Shown: positions 1 through 8,922 of the stretch, piece after piece
How the letters are laid out: every line of letters starts with the position of its first letter
How positions within the stretch are numbered: position 1 is the first letter of the stretch
From: Verrucomicrobiaceae bacterium
Lineage (GTDB): Bacteria > Verrucomicrobiota > Verrucomicrobiia > Verrucomicrobiales > Verrucomicrobiaceae
Assembly: GCA_015075365.1 (NCBI GenBank)
Contig: JABTUN010000004.1
Location: 496,001 to 560,000, forward strand
Length of the DNA: 64,000 bases
Reading direction: 5' to 3'
The notes under the pieces: generated by a model
Seen by the model: the letters and a program-made list of their open reading frames with translations, nothing else
Told to the model about the DNA's origin: nothing
The model's database searches: none
Translations under genes and position numbers: made by a program

Positions 1-2
1 CC

Positions 3-770
3 TCCGCGGCCAAGATTCAGGCCGCGGGCATGCTCGCCTCCGCACCGATGACGAAGGAGCAAATCCCGCAGATCGCGCCTTTGTTTGCCACCGTCGGCCC
101 GGTGGAGCTCAAAACGCTGCTGCCGCTGCTCAAGCGCCACAAAGATGCCGAGATCGCAAAGTTGCTCGCCCGAGAAATCGCGAAGAATCCGACCATCGCC
201 AGCCAGCAGGAGAGTTTATACCGCACCGCGCTCGCCGACCTGCCGCCGGAGATCTTTGAGACGATCATCCTGCCTGCCTACAACACCGCCGTGGCCGCCA
301 CGGAGGCCAAAAAACGCCAGCTTGGCCCCCTCGCGGACAAAGTGATCGCCAGCGGCAACGCTGCGAACGGCGAAAAACACTTCAAAGCCGGCAAAGGCAC
401 CTGCATCGCCTGCCACAAGATCGGCGAGACCGGTCGCGCCATCGGCCCGGATCTCTCCCACATCGGCGCCATCCGCACCGAGCGTGATTTGCTCGAAAGC
501 ATCCTCTTCCCGTCGAACACCCTCGCCCGCGACTACGAGGCCCACATCATCGAAACCAGCGACGGCCAGCAAACCCTTGGCGTCATCAAATCCCACACCG
601 CCGAAGGCCTCCTCATCCTCGACATCGCCGGCCAGGAAAAAAACATCCCCCATCAAACCATTACCGGCGACACCACCCTCACCACCAGCCTCATGCCGAT
701 GGGCCTCGACCAAACGATGCCCGAAGGCGAGCTCCTTGACCTCGTCGCCTGGCTGCGAAGCCTCAAATAG
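3..770 (+). CDS. PVC-type cytochrome c / heme-binding protein, C-terminal part
   Basis: The reading frame is open from base 3, so the start lies before the window. The last part is a c-type cytochrome module with the heme motif Cys-x-x-Cys-His (CIACH) at about 402-416, followed by an IGPDL segment and, near 690, an SLMPMGL segment whose Met is the likely distal heme ligand. This layout is typical of the C-terminal heme domain in the large secreted membrane-bound dehydrogenase proteins of Planctomycetota and Verrucomicrobiota; the electron donor or substrate cannot be read here. The preceding residues are helical and repeat-like, consistent with the HEAT region usual in this family. A second full-length relative lies at 17406-20486. 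The family call is firm; the function is not. Confidence 0.85.
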   Translation, partial: SAAKIQAAGMLASAPMTKEQIPQIAPLFATVGPVELKTLLPLLKRHKDAEIAKLLAREIAKNPTIASQQESLYRTALADLPPEIFETIILPAYNTAVAATEAKKRQLGPLADKVIASGNAANGEKHFKAGKGTCIACHKIGETGRAIGPDLSHIGAIRTERDLLESILFPSNTLARDYEAHIIETSDGQQTLGVIKSHTAEGLLILDIAGQEKNIPHQTITGDTTLTTSLMPMGLDQTMPEGELLDLVAWLRSLK

Positions 771-796
771 GAGGCGGGATGGCCGTTCCCGCCTCC
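770..796. terminator. Hairpin between convergent genes
   Basis: GAGGCGGGA at 771-779 pairs with TCCCGCCTC at 787-795 around a 7-base loop, directly after the stop codon of the cytochrome gene and before the 3' end of the convergent gene. There is no T-run on either side, so intrinsic termination is only possible. Confidence 0.4.
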
Positions 797-806
797 GGTG
801 CCCCGG

Positions 807-2381
807 CTATTCCAGCCGCTTGAGCGCCGGGATGCGGTAGGCGCCGCCTTGGAGACGCAGGTTGTCACGTTCCGCTGCCATGGCATCGAGATGCAGCACA
901 CGTGGGAAGTCGTCGAGCTCAATGGCATGCGCGGCGCCCTTCACGTCTTTGAAGGCGGCATCGAGGTCGTTGAGATCTCCAATGGCGTGCCCGTTGACCT
1001 TGTTCACGATGATGCCGCCGAGGCGGTCGTAGCCCTGCGCGCTCGGCGTTGGCAGCACCATGCTGAGAAAAACGAGCTTTTTGCGTCCGGAGGCCTCGAT
1101 CTCATCGGGATGCGCGGCGATGTGCCCAAGGCGCAGCAGGGAGGCGTTTTCACTCTGCTGCTCTCCAAAGGCGTCGAGATAGGGCTTTGACAGCTCCTGG
1201 AAAAGCAGGCCGCCCATCAGCACGTAGCGCGGGCCGCGGTCAAAGGCATATGGCGGCACCAGGTAGTCCTCCGGTTTTTTGCGGGCGAGCGTCCCGCTGA
1301 GGGTTTGCGGCTTCCCGTCCCGCAGCACGCCGAGCTCAAACTTGTCACCAACGTAGGCGCGGCCACGGACGAGGTGGCTGGCATTGAGCGCGCCATACAC
1401 AGGATCGCGATAGTCGCCGCGCGCATCAATGGCGTTGCCGTCGATGGACACGAGGATGTCCCCTTTTTTCAACCCGGCCTTTTCCGCCGAGGCGTTCTTG
1501 ATGACCCCGGTGATGAACACGCCGGGCGCGTCTGGCTTGAGGCCCAGGAACTCCCGCAACTGCTCGTCGAGCGTGACCTGGTACTCCATGCCGAGGCCGG
1601 GGAAGCCCTCGTAGCCACCATCGGCGAAGTCTTTGAGGAAGTGCTCAATGATGGGCGCGGGCAGTATGGTGGTGACCTGGTTCTTCGAATCATAGCTGAG
1701 CAGCAGGCCGACGAGCTTGTTCCCCTTGATCACAGGCAGTGTGAAGCTGTTCGCTTCGCTGCGGATGATGCCGGTGGCCTCATAGACGAGAAAGGACGAG
1801 CCTTCGACGATGTAGCGGCGGATGAGCACCTTGCTGACATTGAGCGGCGTCTCGATCAGGTCCCCCACCCGCCCGGCCTGCCAGACGGACACCGAATCCC
1901 CCACACGGCTGCCGGTGTCGAGGCCCATCGGGCGCAGGCCGGCGAAGAAGGACTTTTGCATGGCCTCCGGCAGCGCGGACTCAATGAGGGCCAGATTGGC
2001 CTCGTAGTCCACGGCCACCACCTTGGCAGGGATTTTCTGCCCGGTGTCCGGCAGCTCCATTTCGATATAGGTCGCATCCGCCACCATCTGCGCGGTCACC
2101 AGCACGCGGTTGCCTTCCAGCACCACGCCCAGGCCGCGGCTGTTGTTCGGCGACTCCTTTTGCCAGGGGAAATGCAGGCTGTAGGGCTGGGCGGTCACAT
2201 TGACCTTCAGCAGGGACTTGGGTTGCGCTGTCTCCGGCCCCTTGGAGGACGCGGCAGGCACCGGGCGGGCGGATTTGGACGCCTTGGCCTTGCCAGGGGC
2301 CTTTGGCGAGGCCGGGGCCTGCGCGTTCAGCAGCGCGACGGGCAGCAGCAGGCACATCAGGGAGCGAAAGAGAGAGATCAT
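807..2381 (-). CDS. Trypsin-like/PDZ protein with a lost catalytic triad (pseudo-HtrA)
   Basis: A 524-residue exported protein: residues 1-20 form a signal peptide ending in ALLNAQA, followed by an Ala/Pro/Lys-rich linker. The next region aligns by eye to the HtrA/Deg protease fold of the gene beside it, but the catalytic positions are changed. The His segment reads VLVTAQMVAD (Gln for His), the Asp segment reads DYEANLALIE (Asn for Asp), and the GNSGGP segment is absent, replaced by SEANSFTLPV. A PDZ-like domain follows (DAPGVFITGV, GLKKGDILVSIDG), then a C-terminal region resembling that of the neighbour. It lies 57 bp downstream of the active homologue on the same strand, so the pair is probably cotranscribed. 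I infer a non-proteolytic scaffold or regulator role. Homology is confident; loss of activity is inferred from residues. Confidence 0.82.
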   Translation of the reverse strand: MISLFRSLMCLLLPVALLNAQAPASPKAPGKAKASKSARPVPAASSKGPETAQPKSLLKVNVTAQPYSLHFPWQKESPNNSRGLGVVLEGNRVLVTAQMVADATYIEMELPDTGQKIPAKVVAVDYEANLALIESALPEAMQKSFFAGLRPMGLDTGSRVGDSVSVWQAGRVGDLIETPLNVSKVLIRRYIVEGSSFLVYEATGIIRSEANSFTLPVIKGNKLVGLLLSYDSKNQVTTILPAPIIEHFLKDFADGGYEGFPGLGMEYQVTLDEQLREFLGLKPDAPGVFITGVIKNASAEKAGLKKGDILVSIDGNAIDARGDYRDPVYGALNASHLVRGRAYVGDKFELGVLRDGKPQTLSGTLARKKPEDYLVPPYAFDRGPRYVLMGGLLFQELSKPYLDAFGEQQSENASLLRLGHIAAHPDEIEASGRKKLVFLSMVLPTPSAQGYDRLGGIIVNKVNGHAIGDLNDLDAAFKDVKGAAHAIELDDFPRVLHLDAMAAERDNLRLQGGAYRIPALKRLE

Positions 2382-2438
2382 GGCTTGGAATCAAAAAAGG
2401 TGGATCGGCGGGAAAACACAGTCCGGCGTGTGCGACGG

Positions 2439-3941
2439 TCACTCCTGCCCGAGGTAGCTGTCCTCCTGGATGTTGTAGGTCTGCATGATGCGGGGATGGG
2501 CGGCGTCGGCCAGGTCGCGTTTCAGGATGAGCGGACGCGTCTTTTCGTGCAGGCGGATCTCCACAAAGGCCTTGTTCTTGTCCGCCAGGGCGGTTTTCAC
2601 ATCCTCCAGGCTGCGGATCTTCACGCCGTTGATCTCGTCCACAAGGCTGTGGGCGTAGGGTGTGAGCCAGGTCGTCGCCGCGTCTGGCAGCACAGTGGTC
2701 AGCACGACGGGCTCCGGGCGCTCCACGTACAGCTTGTCCGTGAGGTAGCGCTCGAAGAAGTAGTTCACGCTGCTGTCGCGGATCTGGTGCGCGTCCATCA
2801 GATTGCGGTCCAACGGCTGGAAAACGAGGCCTGAATAGACCAGGTAGCGCGGGCGCTGGTTGTACTGCGCGCCCAGCTTCACATAGGGCGTGAAGCGCTT
2901 CAACTTCACGGTGCTCGTCTCCACCTTGCCCTGGCGCGCCCAGCGGAGCTGGATGCTGTCGCCGGCGTACTTGCGCTCGACGATCTCGTTCATGTCCACC
3001 AGGTCGCCCTCGATGCGCACGAGGCCGTTGTTGAGCACCGGATTGCCGTCGATGGCCAGGATCACGTCCCCAGGTTTCAGCAGGTCACCCACGCTGCCCG
3101 CGGGCTCCACATCCCCTACCATCACACCGATGCCATCCGTCTCCAGACCCAGGGCCTTGCGCTGCGCGGGGTTCTCCACCGGAAAATCACTCACCGCCAG
3201 ATCCACATAGTGGTCGTAGCGGCCGTCCTCCACATCCTTCAGGAAGCGTTTCACCACCGGGACCGGGATCATGTAGCCCACATTCTGCGCCACGCGCCCG
3301 CTGAAGCCCTGGAAGGCCACGCCGACGACCTTCCCGTCCTGCACCACCGGGCCGCCGGAGTTGCCTGGATTGATGGCCGCGTCCACCTGGATGCAGAGGT
3401 GGGAGTCCACGTTCGTGTGGCTGTAGGGGCGGAAGTCGATGCGGGAGACTACTCCGCGCGTCACGGACACACGCTCGCCGCCGATGGGATAGCCGATGGC
3501 GATCACCTCCGTGTTCAGGCGGGGGATGCCGCCGAAGGTCAGCGGCTGGAGCTTCTCGAAGTGGCTGGCGTCCTCCGCCTCGATCAGCGCCAGGTCGCAG
3601 TCATGCGCGATATGCACAATGCGCGCCGGATGCGGCTCCGGATCGTTCGAGGTGCGGATCAGGATGCGCGTGGCATTGCTCACGACGTGCGCGTTGGTCA
3701 TGAAACGGTTCTTCCCGATCAGGAAACCGGTCCCGCTGCCCCCCGAGGGCTGGCCCGCGTTCCACGGTTCGCGAAAGTCCGGCATCAGCACCGAGACGTC
3801 GATGTTCACGATCCCCTCCCACTCCGGCGGCGTGGTGGACTCTGCCGTGGCGGCCGCGCCATCCTGTTGCGCGGTTAAATAGGGTGCTCCGGCGAGGAAG
3901 AGAGGCAGCAGCAGAAGGAAGGGGCGGATTTTCATGCGCAT
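2439..3941 (-). CDS. HtrA/Deg-like serine protease with PDZ domain
   Basis: A 500-residue exported protease with an N-terminal signal peptide (residues 1-24). The chymotrypsin-like triad is intact: His85 in MTNAHVV, Asp116 in HDCDLALIE and Ser195 in the GNSGGP motif. A PDZ domain follows (about 265-360, with LLKPGDVILAIDGNPV), then a further C-terminal region shared with the downstream gene. Deg proteases act in the periplasm on misfolded or specific substrates. It is the first gene of a probable two-gene operon with the catalytically degenerate homologue. The start was chosen because it begins the signal peptide. Confidence 0.88.
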   Translation of the reverse strand: MRMKIRPFLLLLPLFLAGAPYLTAQQDGAAATAESTTPPEWEGIVNIDVSVLMPDFREPWNAGQPSGGSGTGFLIGKNRFMTNAHVVSNATRILIRTSNDPEPHPARIVHIAHDCDLALIEAEDASHFEKLQPLTFGGIPRLNTEVIAIGYPIGGERVSVTRGVVSRIDFRPYSHTNVDSHLCIQVDAAINPGNSGGPVVQDGKVVGVAFQGFSGRVAQNVGYMIPVPVVKRFLKDVEDGRYDHYVDLAVSDFPVENPAQRKALGLETDGIGVMVGDVEPAGSVGDLLKPGDVILAIDGNPVLNNGLVRIEGDLVDMNEIVERKYAGDSIQLRWARQGKVETSTVKLKRFTPYVKLGAQYNQRPRYLVYSGLVFQPLDRNLMDAHQIRDSSVNYFFERYLTDKLYVERPEPVVLTTVLPDAATTWLTPYAHSLVDEINGVKIRSLEDVKTALADKNKAFVEIRLHEKTRPLILKRDLADAAHPRIMQTYNIQEDSYLGQE

Positions 3942-4016
3942 GGGCGGTCGGAAGTCCGGACCATACGACGTATGCCGCCTGCTTCACAAGCTCCGCGGCG
4001 ACTTTCCGACGTTTTT

Positions 4017-5270
4017 TTATGCCTGCGTCCTTCCTGGTGCCTCCAGACCGTCCGATCCCCTGCCCCACAGCAGCGCCATGGAAAGCACGCCCAGCCACGG
4101 GGCCAGCCCGGCAACCACCAGCCCCAGGTCGTAGGACTTCGACGTGTCCGCCATCCAGCCAAAGAGCTGGTGCAGCGGGGAGGTCACCGCCCACACCCAC
4201 ATGCTCAGCAGACCCGTGAGCCGGCCCACATGATGCGCCGACAGCTCCTGCACGAAGCTGTAGTAGCACGGAAACAGCGCCAGCGCGCCCGCACCAATGA
4301 GAAGCAGCACCACCAGCAGCAGCGGCCCTTGCCCCAGCCACGGCAGCGCCACGCTCAGCGAGGTCAGCATGCACGCGCCCGCATACACCCGACGACGCGC
4401 ATCATGCGCGCTCAGTCCAAACTGCCGCGCCAGCCACAGCGACACCAAACCCGCCACAATGCAGCCCACATCCGTCGAGATGTAATACGCCGACTGGAAA
4501 TTCAGCGCCGCGTCCTCCTCGTAGCCGCGGCCCGTCTGGAGGAATTTCATCAACCACACGCGGTAGATGTGCCACACCGTCTGCGTGCCCGTGATGAGCA
4601 GCGCCACGGCCCAGAAGCGCCGGCTGAGCAAAATCCCGCCCAGAGGCAGCCTCGGAGCCTCCTCGGCCGCTGCCGGGGCTGCATCCAGCTCTTGCGGCCG
4701 CATCATCACGAACCACACCAGCACCCACACGAGCCCGAACGCGCCCACAACGATGAACGCGCTGCGCCACGAGCCGGTTTCCGCCGTCATGAGCCATTTC
4801 ATCACCTGCGGTGTGATGATCGCGCCGATCGACGCGCCGCTCTGCAGCACGCTGTTGCCCATGGTGCGGTCCTTTTCGCTCAAAACGGCAAACGTGGTCT
4901 TCAGTGCGCACGGCCAGTGCCCCGCCTCGAAAAAGCCCAGCAACGTCCGGCACACGAGCAACTGCGTGTAATCCGCCGTCCAGCCGGAAATCATGCCCAT
5001 GACCGACCAGCCGGCCAGAATGCACGGATACAGCCAGTACACGCGGAAGCGATCCGCCAGAAAGCCAAACACCAGTGAGCCTGCGGCGAAGGCCCAGCCA
5101 AACGCGAGCTCCAGCGTGCCATACTGCTGCTCCGTCAGCGCAAACTCCTTCGTCACCCGCACCGACGCGTTCGCCAGCGTGACACGATCCATGTAGTTGA
5201 TCGTGGTGGCCAGCAGCAGCAGGCCGCAGACATACCATTTCCAGGAAGAAGACGAGCGCAGCGCGGGCAT
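4017..5270 (-). CDS. MFS transporter, ACS (anion:cation symporter)-like
   Basis: A 417-residue polytopic membrane protein with about 12 hydrophobic segments. The N-terminal NYMDRVTLA segment and the loop 2-3 motif GFLADRFRVYW are characteristic of the anion:cation symporter branch of the major facilitator superfamily, which carries hexuronates, tartrate, phthalate and similar organic anions. It lies downstream of a Tat-exported Gfo/Idh/MocA oxidoreductase but is separated from it by a good hairpin terminator, so it may be partly uncoupled. A sugar-acid substrate is plausible but not shown by the sequence. Confidence 0.82.
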   Translation of the reverse strand: MPALRSSSSWKWYVCGLLLLATTINYMDRVTLANASVRVTKEFALTEQQYGTLELAFGWAFAAGSLVFGFLADRFRVYWLYPCILAGWSVMGMISGWTADYTQLLVCRTLLGFFEAGHWPCALKTTFAVLSEKDRTMGNSVLQSGASIGAIITPQVMKWLMTAETGSWRSAFIVVGAFGLVWVLVWFVMMRPQELDAAPAAAEEAPRLPLGGILLSRRFWAVALLITGTQTVWHIYRVWLMKFLQTGRGYEEDAALNFQSAYYISTDVGCIVAGLVSLWLARQFGLSAHDARRRVYAGACMLTSLSVALPWLGQGPLLLVVLLLIGAGALALFPCYYSFVQELSAHHVGRLTGLLSMWVWAVTSPLHQLFGWMADTSKSYDLGLVVAGLAPWLGVLSMALLWGRGSDGLEAPGRTQA

Positions 5271-5296
5271 GGGTTCAATACGGCATGTGAAGGCAC

Positions 5297-5333
5297 AAAA
5301 AATCCGCCGGACCGTGCTGATCCGGCGGATTTT
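5297..5333 (-). terminator. Rho-independent terminator after the Gfo/Idh/MocA gene
   Basis: An 11-bp perfect stem (AATCCGCCGGA at 5301-5311 with TCCGGCGGATT at 5321-5331) with a 9-base loop. On the minus strand it is followed by a run of six T (5297-5302). It lies 12 bases past the stop of the oxidoreductase gene. The other strand also has a short T-run, so some bidirectional activity is possible. Confidence 0.85.
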
Positions 5334-5345
5334 CCAAATGGCGTG

Positions 5346-6776
5346 TTATGCGCCGAACTTGATCAGCGGGAACGGATTCGCCTGGGGCTCCATGGCGTAT
5401 TCGCGGTCCTTGAACTGGCCGGCCTTCGGGAACGGGTAGTTGCCGTCCTTGTCAGCAACGAGCGGCGGAGCGCTTTCCAGAGTGAGCTTGTCCACGTCCG
5501 GCGAGAACTCGAAGGGGCTGTTGATGTACTCCTCGTATGTGATCTTCTGGCCGGTATGCGCCGCCCAGCGGCCCATGGCGGTGGTGACGCTCGATTTGAT
5601 GCCGCGCTCGACTTCGTTGTATTCGGTGTCGTCGCTGATGGCTTTCACGAGGTCTTCCCACTCGAGGTCGTAGGGGTTCGGCTCCGGCTGCTTGCCGCGC
5701 CAGAGCAGATTCGCGCGGTTGGTGAAGTCCTGGCCCTTGAAGCTCATCGCCTTCGACGGGAAATGGCCGGCGGTGGAGACGATGGCGCAGCCCTTGGTGC
5801 CATGCACCTGCGTGGCGAACTGGGTGTGCACGTTCAACGCCGTGCGGCCTTCGAGGAAGAGCTTAGCACCGTCCTTGAAGGTGTACTCGCAGGAGTAGTG
5901 GTCGAAATTCTGGTCCACGTTGTCACCGCGGTCGCTGCGGCCGCCGCTGGCCTGCACCTCGACCGGCCAGTCGTTCTTCATCCAGCAGGCCTCGTCGATG
6001 TTGTGGATGTTGAAGTCGCTGAAGCCGCCGCCGGAGGCCCAGAGGAAGCTGTGGAAGTTTTTGATCTGCCAGAGCAGCTCGTTCGGATGCGACTTCGGAT
6101 CACGGCGCGGCGTGAACACGCTGCCGATGATGCCCTGCATGCGGTAGGCACGCATGAGGAGCAGATCGCCGATCTCACCGTCCTGGATGCGGTTGAAGAG
6201 CTCGCCACGCACGCGGCAATGGCGGCACATGAGGCCCACGCCGACCTTCAGGTTCTTCTTTTTCGCCTCTTCATTCAGCGCGAGCAGACGGCGTGCGGTC
6301 GGACCGTCGGTGCAGATCGGCTTTTCCATGAAAACGTTCACGCCCTTCTCGATGGCATACTTGTAATGCACCCAGCGGAAGGCCACCGGCGTGGTGAAAA
6401 TGGCCACGTCACCTTTGCGCAGCGTGTCGATGGCGTTCTTGTAGGCGTCAAAGCCGATGAACTTCGCGTCCTCGGACACGGACATGCGGTCCGGATGCTT
6501 CTTGGTGAGGTTTTCAAAGCTCGCATCAAGGCGGTCCTTCATCACATCCGCCATCGCCACGAGGCGCGGCATGCGCTGCTTCACCGTCATCGCATTGCTG
6601 GCCGCGCCCGTGCCGCGACCGCCGCAGCCGATGAGCGCCGCGCGGATTTCATCACTGCCCGCGGCGTGTACATACGGGATGCTGATTCCGGATAGCACCG
6701 AAAGGCCCGCGGTGGCCTTGGTGGCGGTTTTCAAAAAGTCACGACGGGAGGTGTTTTCGACGATGGGTGAGTTCAT
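5346..6776 (-). CDS. Gfo/Idh/MocA family oxidoreductase with Tat signal
   Basis: A 476-residue NAD(P)-dependent dehydrogenase-like protein. Residues 1-38 form a twin-arginine signal (SRRDFLK at 10-16, then a hydrophobic stretch ending in an Ala-rich site), so it is probably exported folded with its cofactor. The Rossmann nucleotide motif GCGGRGTG lies at 50-57, and the family EKPICTDG segment (Lys expected in catalysis) follows. The C-terminal half contains the FNIHNIDEACW region, usual for the alpha/beta dimerisation domain. Such Tat-exported members are abundant in Verrucomicrobiota and Planctomycetota and usually act on sugar derivatives; the substrate is unknown. An MFS transporter of the organic-anion type is next downstream. 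Confidence 0.9.
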   Translation of the reverse strand: MNSPIVENTSRRDFLKTATKATAGLSVLSGISIPYVHAAGSDEIRAALIGCGGRGTGAASNAMTVKQRMPRLVAMADVMKDRLDASFENLTKKHPDRMSVSEDAKFIGFDAYKNAIDTLRKGDVAIFTTPVAFRWVHYKYAIEKGVNVFMEKPICTDGPTARRLLALNEEAKKKNLKVGVGLMCRHCRVRGELFNRIQDGEIGDLLLMRAYRMQGIIGSVFTPRRDPKSHPNELLWQIKNFHSFLWASGGGFSDFNIHNIDEACWMKNDWPVEVQASGGRSDRGDNVDQNFDHYSCEYTFKDGAKLFLEGRTALNVHTQFATQVHGTKGCAIVSTAGHFPSKAMSFKGQDFTNRANLLWRGKQPEPNPYDLEWEDLVKAISDDTEYNEVERGIKSSVTTAMGRWAAHTGQKITYEEYINSPFEFSPDVDKLTLESAPPLVADKDGNYPFPKAGQFKDREYAMEPQANPFPLIKFGA

Positions 6777-6892
6777 GGGCTGGATGGATTTAACGAGAAA
6801 GAAGGGCGGAAGTTTACGCGGGATGCGGCGACGGGGTCAAGCATTCGTCAAAAGAGTCAAAAAGTGGTCAAAAGGCCGCAACATCGGTCGAT

Positions 6893-6920
6893 AAAAAAAC
6901 GCGGACCGTTTCCGGTCCGC
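6893..6920 (-). terminator. Rho-independent terminator of ilvC
   Basis: On the minus strand an 8-bp GC stem (6901-6908 with 6913-6920) closes a GAAA tetraloop and is followed by a T-run at 6893-6899. It starts 31 bases after the ilvC stop codon, a textbook intrinsic terminator. Confidence 0.92.
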
Positions 6921-6951
6921 GTTCGTGAGAGGTTCGCTGGGGGGATTCCGA

Positions 6952-7980
<1,029 letters not shown>

Positions 7981-8104
7981 TAGTGTGGTCTGGTTTAAGG
8001 GGCGGCGATAGTGGTTCATGCCCCTCCCAGGGTCAAACGGCTTTTTCCCGGCCCTCCAAGGCTTTGATTGACCGCCTTCTGTGGACGCGTAGTCTCCGCG
8101 CTCC

Positions 8105-8866
8105 ATGAAAAAAACCCCCATCGCCATCCTGTGCGGTGCGCTCTCTGCGCTCGGCACCCTCACGGCCCAAGAAGCCAAATCCGCCGCCAAACCCGCTGAA
8201 CCCGAAGTGAAAAAAGCCGAGCCCGCCGCCCCTGATGCCGCCAACGTCCCCATGGACAAAGTCAGCTACTTCATCGGCCGCAACTTCGGCCAGCAGTTCG
8301 GCAGCCAGGGCATCGCCATCGACATCGCCGCGCTCACCGAGGGCATCAAGTCCGGCATGGAGGGCTCGAAGCCCAAATTCAGCGAGCAGGAGCTCATGAC
8401 TGCCATGCAGGCCTTTGAAAACATGATGCAGGCCAAGGCGCAGGAAGAACAAAAGGCACGCATGGCCAATGCTGGCAAGGTCAAGGAGGACGGGCTCAAG
8501 TTCCTCGCCGAAAACGGCAAGAAAAAGGGCGTCACCACCACCAAAAGCGGACTCCAGTATGAAGTGCTCAAGGAGGGCGACGGACCGAAGCCCGTGGCGA
8601 CTGACCGCGTGAACGTCCACTATCACGGCACCCTCATCAGCGGCAAGGTCTTCGACAGCAGCGTCGAGCGCGGACAGCCCATCACCTTCGGCGTGCAGGA
8701 GGTCATCAAAGGCTGGACCGAGGCCCTCCAGCTCATGCCTGTCGGCTCGAAATGGCGCATCTACCTGCCCTCCGACATCGCCTATGGCGACCAAGGGGCC
8801 GGCGAGGACATCGGCCCTGGCGAGACGCTCATTTTCGACGTCGAACTGCTTGGCATTGTGAAGTAG
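8105..8866 (+). CDS. FKBP-type peptidyl-prolyl cis-trans isomerase (Mip/FkpA-like)
   Basis: A 253-residue exported foldase. A signal peptide covers residues 1-22, followed by an Ala/Lys/Pro-rich linker. An FKBP N-terminal dimerisation domain comes next (about 45-145: VSYFIGRNFGQQF, then a long helix), and the C-terminal FKBP domain covers about 150-253 (VNVHYHGTLISGKVFDSS, GWTEALQLMPVG, IAYGDQGAG, LIFDVELLGI). It is expected to assist periplasmic protein folding. It is divergent from ilvC with 124 bp between the starts and has its own terminator. Confidence 0.93.
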   Translation: MKKTPIAILCGALSALGTLTAQEAKSAAKPAEPEVKKAEPAAPDAANVPMDKVSYFIGRNFGQQFGSQGIAIDIAALTEGIKSGMEGSKPKFSEQELMTAMQAFENMMQAKAQEEQKARMANAGKVKEDGLKFLAENGKKKGVTTTKSGLQYEVLKEGDGPKPVATDRVNVHYHGTLISGKVFDSSVERGQPITFGVQEVIKGWTEALQLMPVGSKWRIYLPSDIAYGDQGAGEDIGPGETLIFDVELLGIVK

Positions 8867-8893
8867 TCACGGCAGACACATCATTCATGAGAG

Positions 8894-8922
8894 GGGCGGT
8901 TCGTGTGAACCGCCCTTTTTTT
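8894..8922 (+). terminator. Rho-independent terminator of the FKBP gene
   Basis: A perfect 9-bp stem (GGGCGGTTC at 8894-8902, GAACCGCCC at 8907-8915) with a GTGT loop is followed by seven T. It overlaps the last bases of the convergent SNF2 gene. Confidence 0.92.

Noticed and set aside
1305..2834. 509-codon plus-strand frame across both HtrA-like genes
   Set aside because: Crosses two real genes and their spacer antisense; no recognisable protein.
7981..8259. N-terminal extension of IlvC
   Set aside because: Overlaps the divergent FKBP gene; family proteins begin at the MPAKIYTEKD start.
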